The notes under the pieces: generated by a model
Databases searched by the model: none
What the model was told of the DNA's origin: nothing
The model's input: only the letters and a program-made list of their open reading frames with translations
Part shown: one piece after another, positions 35,901 through 47,900 of the stretch
How positions within the stretch are numbered: the stretch's first letter is position 1
How the letters are laid out: each line of letters opens with the position of its first letter
Origin: Aporrectodea caliginosa
Lineage: Eukaryota; Annelida; Clitellata; Crassiclitellata; Lumbricidae
Direction: 5' to 3'
DNA: 64,000 nucleotides
Assembly: GCA_020284085.1 (NCBI GenBank)
Contig: JACEVL010000157.1
Span: 1,418,893-1,482,892 of the forward strand
Translations under genes and position numbers: made by a program

Positions 35901-38900
35901 TGCTGCTCTGGTTTCTCGTTGTGTTCTTGGCTGCGCTCCATCTTACTTGCGTGATCTTTGCCGCCCAGTGTCTGATGTTCCATCAGCGTCGGGCACTCTA
36001 CGACGAGGGGTGAGTTCCTTGTTCCACGGACTCGCTTGGCTATTAGGCAGCCCGTGCTCGGTTGTTGGCCCTTCCATCTGGAATGACCTACCACTTAAGC
36101 TCCGTTTTTTACTTGTAAGCCATCTGACAGGGTTCTACAAGTCACTCAAGTCTTTTTCTTTAGTCGTGGCTGGGCCGGGAGCGCTCCTGAGTAGTTTCTT
36201 GAAGGAAGGCGCTATATAAATGCTCTGAATGAATGAATGAATGAATGAATGTATTAGAGCTGTACCGAACAGCATTTTTTACTATTCGGCCGAATACGAA
36301 TAATTAATAAGCCACACTATTAGACCGAATAAGGATACGGAGCAGAGCAGGCATAAGTAAAAACTGGACACAAGTTGCCTACATACTTAATATACACATT
36401 TAAACGCATAATTCACTTTTCGTACAGTAGTTGAGCTTCATATTGACTGCCGTTCTGAATTGCTTTCTGTGGCATTACATTAGAAAGTAATTGTACTTTT
36501 TACTCAAAGTTATGCAAGTCTGCTTGCAGAACCACTAAACGATCCAAATTTTGTCAATAGGACCTTCCACTGGAGATGCATCGCATTTTGAGTGCATGAA
36601 ATTATATTCTTCAGCTCTAAATTTTGACCTAAATGATCATTATTTAATCCTATTGTGAAATTTGTCGAATGGCCAGTAGCCTAGCACGTGAACTTATTAC
36701 CTTGCACATAGTGCAAACTGCATTTGATCTTGCTCGGCTCATCGTCTCTTATTGCAAAATATTTCCACACTGGACTTCGCTGAATGTAAATTTTGTAGAA
36801 CACTTAATACACTGTAAATGTTAACTTTATCTAAAATCAAACAAGTTTAAGATTTATTTATCTCACGGGCATAAATCCGGAAGCAAAAGAAAGAGCTTAG
36901 ATCACAAAGGAAACTAAAGAGTGAATCGTTAATTTTACATAGCGCATTTTTATATACGCTATAATTTATGTAGCGCTTTTACTATTCGTATTCGGTTAAG
37001 AACAACTATTTGGCCGAATACGAATAAACTATTCAGAGCACTATTCGGTCCAAAGCGAAGCGAATACAAATATTCGGTACAGCTCTAGTATGTATAGTAT
37101 ACATATATATATATGTGTGTCTGCCCTTCCAAATATCCATAGCGTTTGTTAAACTGACTTCTGCTACATCAATTCATCTGTTCTGTCACTATATCCATAT
37201 TTACATTTCTAGATGCTGCTGTTTTACTTTCTGCGATAGCAATTTGGAGTTCAACAATTTTGCATTTAGCTTTGCATCTGCTTCAGAATGAATGTGGGTG
37301 AAATCATTACCACACAAACCAGCGGTATACAGCCGAAGATTATAACTGATCTTGACAGCTCTCCGACTTATGATGGGTTCAGTCTCACTTTTATAGACCG
37401 CATACTGCAAAAATGATCATACTGCAATCATTTGCATCTGCCATCTGGTATGTAAAATTTCTGTTCGAAATTAATTACTATTTCTATTCATATTTCTATT
37501 CTCTGTAGCGTATTTCAGTTCTCATTTATCCTCATTCTCAAAATAATTTAAAAATTTCGTTCCTATTCTCATCAACGAAAATTGATAATTTTACTTCTAA
37601 TTCAAATTTCCGTTAATGAAAATATAACTGTCCACAGGCATAGTCTACATTGGTAGCAAACAGGTATATATTAAGTATATTAAAATAACTGCAAACTACA
37701 CTACAGTGATTGAATAAATACGAAAAAGCGTTTAAGATAATTAGGTAAATACGGTATATGGTATTTCAACACTGTAGGTATGTAAACAGCACCAAGCAGA
37801 TCGGAGTACCATACCGTATACTCCTCTGTGGTAATGGTTTGTTCTTCTATTAGTTTGTCGGAGTATTTCTTCAGAACGACTGGAGTCTTCTTGATCTGTT
37901 TGTACATCAGTGGCTGTGTGAACATCGGCTCATCAATTTCATTATGTCCATTGCGACGGTAACAGACCTGCCAATCAGCAATTTTAAAAGAAAAACTACA
38001 AATTCTGCTATCTGAATTAATTTAAACTGAAATGCAAAGTGATAAAATTTCTGAGACAGAATTTTATTAGTGACATAGTGGGCAATTGTGAACATGTAGT
38101 CTTTTTGTTGCTATGTCTATGCTATCTGGGACACATGCAAAAACTCGCAAAAATCCATTATTAATTAAGCTAAGCATCCTCTCAGGAAGGGCTATACTCC
38201 CCTTTGTGGTATTTATATTTTGAGCAGCATTGTAGGCAAGTTCTGAAGAAATGAGCCTATGCACTATAAAATACCACCCTTTTGGAATCTGCTCGCTTCC
38301 TGGACCTCCTCGCTCAACCAGCACATAGCAGAGCCTTGTCATGCTCTTGGGAGTTGGTCAATTGTCATTATTATGCGAGAGGACAGCAGCACCTCTACTT
38401 GGAACTGTCTTCTGCAGGAATTGTGACTTGAGTTCCTCAGCCTTTCTCTTCCCTGTTCCAGAAATGCCTAAGTCCATTTTATTTGTTAGTGATAGCACTG
38501 ACTTGGGTCAGGAGCACCTCTGAATCATTGAGTGGCACTTTTATAAATGTTCAATTACAGTTACAATTACAAAGGTCTAAGTTACAACTGTTAGATCAGT
38601 TTAGTCAAAGGTTCTTGCTCTGTCAGAACTTACAGACCTAAAGTAACTTAATGGTAACAAAACCCACTTTTAATTAACTTATTATTCAACCCTCATGCCT
38701 GCCTCAAGAAAAACTCCTTCCTATAGGTGAGTAGGTGACCCTGAATATGGTATTTAGGTAGCAAACAGACCAGATCAATGACGACATCCTTGCCCCACTC
38801 AGATCGCCACTCAGCTGCGACTTTACAGACGTGCATAACTGCCTCTGGATCATCGGCATTGACGTGAAATATGGGGGCACCAACGACCCGTGCGACATCA

Positions 38901-41900
38901 GTGCAGTAGGGCGACGAACGAGATGAACGAGGATCTGTTGTAAAACCAATCTACAAGCCAAAGTTGCAAGACAATGACATTGTTGAAATAATGAGCTTAT
39001 CATAAATCCCAGCTTCTAAATCATTGATTCCTTCATAGCATCATTAATAAATTATGCAAGAAACAAAATCTGCCAAGCGCAGGAGAAATCCAGAAAGACT
39101 GTATAATACTCAAATGCAGCCAACAAGTTACCATTTGTCTGTATTTTGAAGTATTAGGTCATAAATGATTTGCTGTTGTTTTGTCTCGTGAATTCTCAAG
39201 TAGCTACGTGAAGATCAAACAGAGTACCTACTTAGTCATGGTCCAGAACAGAGTACATACCGTTTCCTCAGAAATGAACATCTTAGCCGCTTGTTTTGAT
39301 CTCAAGTGTTTACTGCAATTCAAAGTCCACACACCTACACACAGCACCACGCAAACTCTTCATTATTACTCGTCATCTCTTGATGGCGTTCTTACCTGGT
39401 TGTTCACTACAATATGAACAGTGCCATTGGTAGTGTAGTCCGGAAGATCACTCAAGTGGAACGTTTCATAGACTATTCCCTGTCCAGCAAAGGCTGCATC
39501 ACCATGCAACAGGATGCTCATCACCTGACAAACAGCAAACACAGCCAATGTAAAAATTGTTGAATATTATAATGGTAATATGAAACTCAAATGCCAACAT
39601 GCCTAACTTCCTTCTTCATGGACATCTGATACAGCAAACTTTTCCACATTAATGTGACGAAGAGATACACGGGACAAAATTTAATGTCCAGTACAAAACA
39701 AGCAAACATAAAGAAACAGCACTACTGTAGAACTAAAAGACACTACTGTGGACAACCACAGCATCAGAATTCAATTAATCACCAACAAATAAACAAGTAA
39801 CTCCATGAATAAATTTAACTACACATTCTAATTTGTTCTCATACTCAGCAGGTGTCAAAAGTGCTTACAAAAATGCTGCAACTAATTTCCACCAAAAGCA
39901 AAGAAAATATGAAACTGTCTGCATAAAACATTGATTTTAAATTTTAATGAAAAGCAATTTCATATTCATTTTCATTTTATTTATTTATTTAGAGCACTCA
40001 CTACTTGTGCAAAGTCAGCCAATGTTAATCTGTGGCATGGATTATGTTCACTAGAGGTAAAGACAAGTTGAGCAACAGCCAGAGAACAAAAGTGGCTTAA
40101 GCGATGATAACAAGTTGGACAGTCAGTCATCTGCTGTATAAGATTTCAAATAGAAGTAACACAGCAGCTGAGAGCATGTGATCCTAACACTGTCCCGAAC
40201 ATAGACTCCAGCAGGAAGCCAATACTAGAATGCAATTAGTTAAATATATTAAATAAAAATATGAAATTATATTCCATCAATATCTAAACTTTACAACAGG
40301 CTTATTTATATGATAACAACAGCTATTCTGCTGATATGATACAGTATGAAAATATCAAAAACATTCATAGGAACCAAAACAAGAGTAAAAACCCAGCAAC
40401 TCAGAATCTTAACTCACTTTTCTCCCTTCCCTATCTCCCTGATAGTACTGTTCAGCCTTAGTCTTCCCTTGAACCACGGGATCACAGGCTTCCAGATGCG
40501 ATGGATTTGCCACAACTGCCAATCGAATTGTCTTCTTTGTTGTTCTGTTCACTCGCTCGTGTGACATTCCCAGATGATACTTGACGTCTCCACTTCCTTC
40601 ATCTTCTGCCTCCAGTTTCGAATCAAACTGACAGAAGATATGTTCCAGTGGCTTGCGACAGACATTTGCCAACACGTTCAAGCGCCCCCTAGCAACAAAA
40701 AGAAACAATAATGACTTTTCCAGCTTGAATGGTGACAACACTAAACTAATGAAAAAAAATAGAAATTACCTTTAATGTACTGCAGACAAAGAGGAACAGT
40801 GCCAGTCAGATCTGAACTTGCCTTAGAATCTATTTCCTATTATAGTTGCTACTCCATTAACAGCTATACCAGAAATACAGTCAACATGTCTGTTAAGAGA
40901 GGTAGTGGATAAAGCAGCAATGACAACACAGAAAACATAAACAATGATAGAACACTTTTATATTCTTCTTCTATATGAGCGCAAGTACCATTAAGTTCAT
41001 ATTTTGCTGACACATCACAGACACGTAAACTATCATCAAAGTGCAGGTGCAGTGAACTTTAGACAGAACTTAACCTTTAAGTGCTGAGAAGAATTTTAAT
41101 GACCTAGGACCTCACAACAAGCGATTTTACTGCATAACAACTATGAAGTAAACAATTCTGAACTTGTGACATCTCAGTCCGTTCTTGACCTCCAGACATA
41201 ATGTAATCAGCATTCTTTAGCATTTTATCTCCTCCCCAACCATCCAGAGTTAGAAAAAAATTGGGGAACTCAAAGCTGCCACAAAGTGTACCCCTTACCA
41301 ATTTGTTTACTCTTCTATGTTCAAGCCTAAATGTCGCAAAGTTTCAAAAATATAATGCTTCTGCTAGGTCGTCAACATACATCACTATAATAGTACACCG
41401 CTGGTACGCAGAAGCACACGCTCGCTATCACCCCCCACAGTACACTCTAGTGCACACTCATTATTTAAGGGTTGAAGTAACACTGTTCTTGAAAGAAAAG
41501 GAATTAGTCCAGTCATGTAAACCTCACATTTTACTGAAACAATAGGTCATTGATTGGTCACTCACCTGTGAGGCATGCCAATAACAAAGCTGTCGACGCC
41601 AACTGCACTTGAAGAATCGATCACTTTCTTCATTGCTGGAATGAGAACCTCACATCCTTCTAGGCCGAATCGTTTCTCTGAAGACCACTTCTTGGCAAGA
41701 AACTCCTCGAAACGTGTGGACCGAATGAGACGCTTCATCAGAGTCCTCTTCTCCTGATTTGTCAGATTCAAAGCGTAAGGCGTCTCAAAACGCTTCTTAA
41801 TCCAATCACATTGCTCCAGGTTGTTAATGAACATGTACTCCACACCAATGTGATAGCAGTAGATGTTCTGCAACAGCATATGACTTCCATTTAATGTCTT

Positions 41901-44900
41901 CATTCTTTCCACACAAAAAAACATTTCAGCAGCTACAATACCCTCTTCCTCAGCAGGTTCTATGATCATGCAGGACCATATTATATATTAGGCACAGTAA
42001 GCACTGTGCCTTTCAGGGGCCTACGAATCTTTCAGGGGCCTATACAAGTCCGAATATGAGATATTGATAAAACCCGGAAATACTGCATTATACCTTAGTG
42101 GATATATTGCAGATATTAAATTTAAATAATCAACATTAAAAAAAGTAAATTGAAATTTAAAATCAGAGTTGTGTGTAGTGCATTGTGTGGGTGTGTTCGT
42201 GAATCATGATTACACATGATGTCAATAAATAATGTGAATGCGTAATTATGCATTTAGCTTTAATGCAGAGTGGGGGTTGGAGTCAATGAATTCAAGATTG
42301 AATAGGGCCTACATGACAACCTTAAAATGGCCCTGTGATCATGTATGTTCTGACTAAAGCAAACATCATCATCACCATCAGTTTCTGACGCAGTCCTTGG
42401 GCGGCTATGGGTATAAATGAGCGATCTCCACTGTCCTTGGTCACTCGTCAAGTCCAGTGCTCCCCTCAGTGTTAGTCCAAGTTATGTTAGGTCCTCATTT
42501 ATATTGTTTATCCATCATAATCTTGGTCTGCCATTGTTTGTTTTTCCTTCTAACCTTGTGTGTAGTGCATTGTGTGGGATTCTGTCATCTGGCAGTCTAT
42601 GGCACCAGCAGAATTGGCTGCCATCACCTTGGATTAGCAAATGAATTGTTAATCGCAAACAATTGTGTCATCTGACTGATGTATATGGCCAACTGACCTC
42701 CAGACGGTTGACGATCTCCCTAAGGGTCAGCTTCTGGTCATTTCCGCCAATGTAAGTGGTTGGTGGAAGCTGAAACACTCGATCCATATCTGGCTCAGCT
42801 GGTTTCATAGCACAACACCAATATCAATATATTAATTACATATGTGGCAATTAAAATATCAATAAAACAACTAAGATATGCTACCCATCAGAAGTGATGT
42901 TGATTTACTTAAAACAATCTCTTTTCAAGTTTATTATAACCTCTCTGAGACATAAAAGACTGCAACTGCAAAGTGGAAATGGTTAATTCAAGAAAAATCA
43001 TCCCACCAAGGAAACCCAAAGGACGCTATTGCCACCACTGAGCCAACCACAGTGAAGTGGCAAAGGGGCTGTCACTTCCCTTATTTATAAACATCTACTA
43101 AATAACACTACATGAATATGATATTGCATAAGCCAGTCCTTAAGCCAACACCAAAAAAGGAGTGTTGGTGCCTCTCTGAAGTTAACAGTGCTAGTGACTT
43201 CACTGTCTTTGCCTCAGCATAAGAGGGTGGGGGTGTCTCACCTCCCTCACCACCTGTTCTACCCACAAACTGTGCACAGTCAGTGTGTTTTGTAGTATAT
43301 TCGTTAACAGCCAAGTTCATTACTGATTATAGTGTTTTGCAGTATATTCATTAACAGCCAAGTTCACTACTGATTATAGTAAACACAATGATCATAATGA
43401 TCACAGCAGCAATGATGATGACAGTGATGATGGACTTTATTAATGCAGACGATGATTAAAACATGGCAAAGACAGATTTTATTAATAGAGTGAATTTTGA
43501 AGAAAATGTGCAAAAAAATTCTATTTAACTAATTGGAAATTAAAGAAAATGTGTACAATAACCTAGTTTGTCAAATGAGCACACTGAAAATTTTATTAAC
43601 GGCCTAATTTTTTACGGAAATGTGTATAAAATACTTTGAAATAAAGTCATGTGTCAATGATGACATATAAATAATATATTAAATGTTGCTAAAATTTATT
43701 TTGAAAATAAGTAGAAACCTCCTGAATATAAATAATATCATATTTATAACTTTTAAATTCTCATAAAAGAATTTTATAAAAAAACAGTCTATAGAATTAA
43801 CATAAATGACCAAACAAGTACATGAAAGAAATCAGCAGCATTTGTTTAAAAAGATAAAAGTGATGTGAAAACGTTCATTACCAAAGACAATAAATGGAAA
43901 TTGAAATGCATGCATACAGAGTTATTAGAATACAGAAAGAAATTAAAAGTAAAAATCAAACCATAAAATTATTTAAATTAATGATTAATTCCAAGCTGAT
44001 AACAAGAGATTGCTAATATATAGAAACTGATGCAACTTAGCAAAACAAAGAGAAAAACACCAGTTTAGCATTAGATTAGCAACAACTGTTAACAAAGCAA
44101 AGCCATACGTCGCAAATGGACAAACATCCACACAACAGATACAAGTGCACACCGCTGACCAAAACATTCAGTGACGACTTAATAAAACAGGGCAGAATAA
44201 TGGATTCCACAATCCACATACAATAAACCCCAATAAACTGTAAAAGAATTAAAATGTATACATCAGCAACTTCATCTCTTCATAGAAATCATTCAAATCA
44301 ACCACTGACAGGAGTTACACATACAAACATTTTTTAATGATGGAGTTCATGACTTAGTGATATTCACGAAATTTCAATGCAGTATTGCCTAAGAGGCATC
44401 AACCATTTCAACTGCAAAAGACTTCTGTGTATACATCGCTCTTCAGACACTTACTTTAAGACTAAAACTTTCACTAAAGCATTGGCACATCAACCACTGC
44501 CTGGCATCTCAAACCATAGACATCACACTCATCATCAACATCACCACCGCATTAAGCAGTTCTTACCAATATTATACAAGGTATGGTATCTGTAGGTGGC
44601 CAATAGTGTCCTCCTCAATTCCTCTTCCTCTTCGGTTGCCCGACTTATTCCCAAAGGGTCAAGCTCAGCCACAAAGTGCCCTCTTATCTAAAAATATGTA
44701 AAAGGTCACCTATCTCCACTTGGCCAACAAGCGTAACATGGACATTTGCTCTTAAAACGTACATCGCATACATGCAGTCAACTGTATCATTCAGCAATAC
44801 AAACAGCCATTTATCTGGCAACATCTTATTATTCAAAACATGTATGAATGCAAGCATAAGAATTTCTGTACACAGTATACATAAACTGGAAAAAATGGCA

Positions 44901-47900
44901 AAATACAACATCCAGAAAACGTTATTCTGCCAGCTAACAATTCACAGACTGAAAAACAAAAGTGGTTCTAACACTTGAATAAGTTGGCCCCATACTACTT
45001 TCCAAATTACTAATGAATTTTTAAAAAAAACAGAAAACTTTCAAGTTTAATATTTTAACCCAACATAAACAATGGTACCAACAGCATTGGCAATTAGAAA
45101 GAGTTAACTTACTGGTAATTCAAGTGCATGCAGATTACCAAGAAATTTGATCCACAATTGCTGCTGATAAAGATACTCACAATTTCATTAAAAAGTCTGT
45201 TACTTTAAAAACCTTAATCCAACAGGAAAAAATAAAACATGTACAGAAAACCCAACTAATTAATGCAAACACCTTATAAGAGTCTAATATCCAATGGCAA
45301 CCTGAAGTGACAGAGTATTTGCAAAGTTTTCTTGCAAATAATTTTAATCCCAAACAATTGATCGTGGCATATGCTGCACAAAACAACCAGGGAGCGAATC
45401 GACCAGATGAAATTAGATCTACAACTACAGTAACAAAAAAGAGCCTTTACGAAAAAAACCTAAGCCATGCAGAAAACTACAGCAACTAAAAGCAAGTATG
45501 CATGCATCTACTGTATATATATATGCATTAATACATGCTGCATCTACATAGGCCACCCAAAGAACACACCGTGCAAGAGAACAAGCCGAACAACAGATTC
45601 CATGCACTTCCAATACATACCAAATTTATAGTTAGACAGCAGCAGCTCAGGGACATCGCTCGGGTCAAGGTCAGCGGCAGATATGCCAAGTGGATCAAGA
45701 TCAGCAATATTATGACCTCGAACCTGAGCATTTTAAACAGTCCATGTAAAATCCGCAGACTTCAAAATAATCATTGTTAGATTGTACGCTGATGAACCAA
45801 CTTCTTTCAAAGTTAATCACAATCTTGATTTGAGACATCCACAGATGCAGAGTGGCACTGAGTCATTCAAGAAAACCCATCCAACTCAAGCAAACCTGAA
45901 ATGGGTTAACTATACTCAACTACTCTGCTATTCTGCTAACCTATCACCCTATTCATAACAGTTATTTGGCACTTCACCAACATACCCAATACTTCCAGAT
46001 GTTGGAAGCCCTAGTTCCCTTACACCATTGCAGGGAGCTCTATTTTCTTATAAAAAGGCCTGCACAAAATTCCACAGTTTCTCTTGATATAGTTCCAATT
46101 ATATTGATGCCTTATAATAATTAAACCATTATTCCACACAACAGAAGGAGCAGTCATAAGAATTCTGTGCCAGAATGCCAACACAAAACATTTCTTTTTA
46201 CACCTATATACACTGATCAAATGTCATATACAGGAAAAGGCTTCAAGATCCTATACTGTGGAATCTTAAACACAAATACTTCAGTGTAGTGTTTCTGTAC
46301 AACGTATTACTATTACAGAGATTCACCTATAGATATAATACATGGTCTTATCAATTCTAAAACTCATATGATTTCTGGTCTTTAGTCTGAATTCACATCC
46401 TGAAGCTGTATGACACTCTGTGGTGTAATTCTGATCCTTCATCGATAAATGAATGTATGCATTTAATCAATTCATGAGAGATCATTTCACTTAACTACTT
46501 TCAAACAGAATTTCAGTCAGTCTGTCAGAAGTTAATTCTGAGTCCATGCATAATGCATATCCATAGCATATGAAACAGACAAGTTGTTATTAAAACATTT
46601 TTACAGATTTGAATAGCAATCCTCTTCATTTTTATCCGTTGATGGCACAGCACAATAAATAAATAAATATCAACTGTCAATTCTATATGAGAACTTGTCG
46701 GTCGGGATCTGAGTGTTTGTGCGGGAATCAACCAGTGGTGACTTCTCTAGTTATCTAAGCACTGTTTGCCTATATGCATGAACTTTTGTTCTTTAAGTCT
46801 TTAACACCACTTACATTAGCCAGCATGGGCAGCACTCTTTCACAACACTTGCAAAGCGCTATATAATGTCTAGATATATATATATACATACATAAATGCA
46901 CACATGTATATACATACAGATATATTTATTTGTGCCTAATAATATTAGGTAACAGCATAATATTTAACTCAGTTTTCATGACCATGACAAGCATCATTCA
47001 GAACTACCAATAAAAGTTTGTTCAGTACACGATGATCCAAAATGCATCCGGCCCTAAATTAACAAATTACACCTCACACGTCTGTACTTGAGAGTTCATT
47101 GAGAGCAATGACCAGCACTCCAGCTTATATCAGGAACATCTTGATATCTGTAGCAACATTTCTTGGAAGAAACCTGTATACAGATATGCTTCACACAAGC
47201 GTATAGCATGGAGTGCTTAACAGCAGACTACCACACTTCCAAAGGTCAACACACATGCAGCTGCATTTTATCTCTTGAGCCTTGAACCTACAACTGCATG
47301 ATTTATGGCATGTGCTTATGTAGGAGTAGAAGCAACTATAACGATAGGCATTCCAGCAATGTCAGATCAATTTCTAAATCCTTAGCTATTGCCCTTGGGT
47401 GTCACCTTCAGGACAAAAATCATATTACACTTGTAAGCAGCTTAAATGGGGATCAGGAAGCTAGATGAATACTGTAAACGTGACAGAACAGAAAGTGAAT
47501 AGTTTCTTTAGCAAGCTCTGCATGATACCACACAGGCAGTATTAGATTGTCACAGAAGGAGCACAAAACAACTCATGACATTTTGATAAGATAAATTACA
47601 GTGTTGTCTGATATCTCTTAAGCTGCACCAATTTATCATTACAAAGAAACAGTTGATTAACTAATCAGAATATAGATTAGATTATGCGAACAACCGCTTC
47701 TCTTCAAACATCATTGGCTAAGCTAACTGTCAAAGCAGACAGCATATTATCATCTTTCAGCAAAACAAAGTGAATGTGAAAACATTTTTGATGTCACATT
47801 TGAAGTAAAAACTGAGCCAAAGTACAACTCACAACTCTAAGAAAATTAAGTATTTTATGTCAGAATAGAAGAGAAGTACAGTTCCTATTAAAGCTAGTCC

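Noticed and set aside
35822..36094. Minus-strand open frame in the OGDH intron
   Set aside because: It is the antisense shadow of the L2/CR1-like LINE fragment.
44567..45723. Recent pseudo-exon or assembly duplication in OGDH
   Set aside because: The two exons share only the conserved block, differ strongly elsewhere, and both have good splice sites and the same phases. This fits alternative exons rather than a copy artefact.
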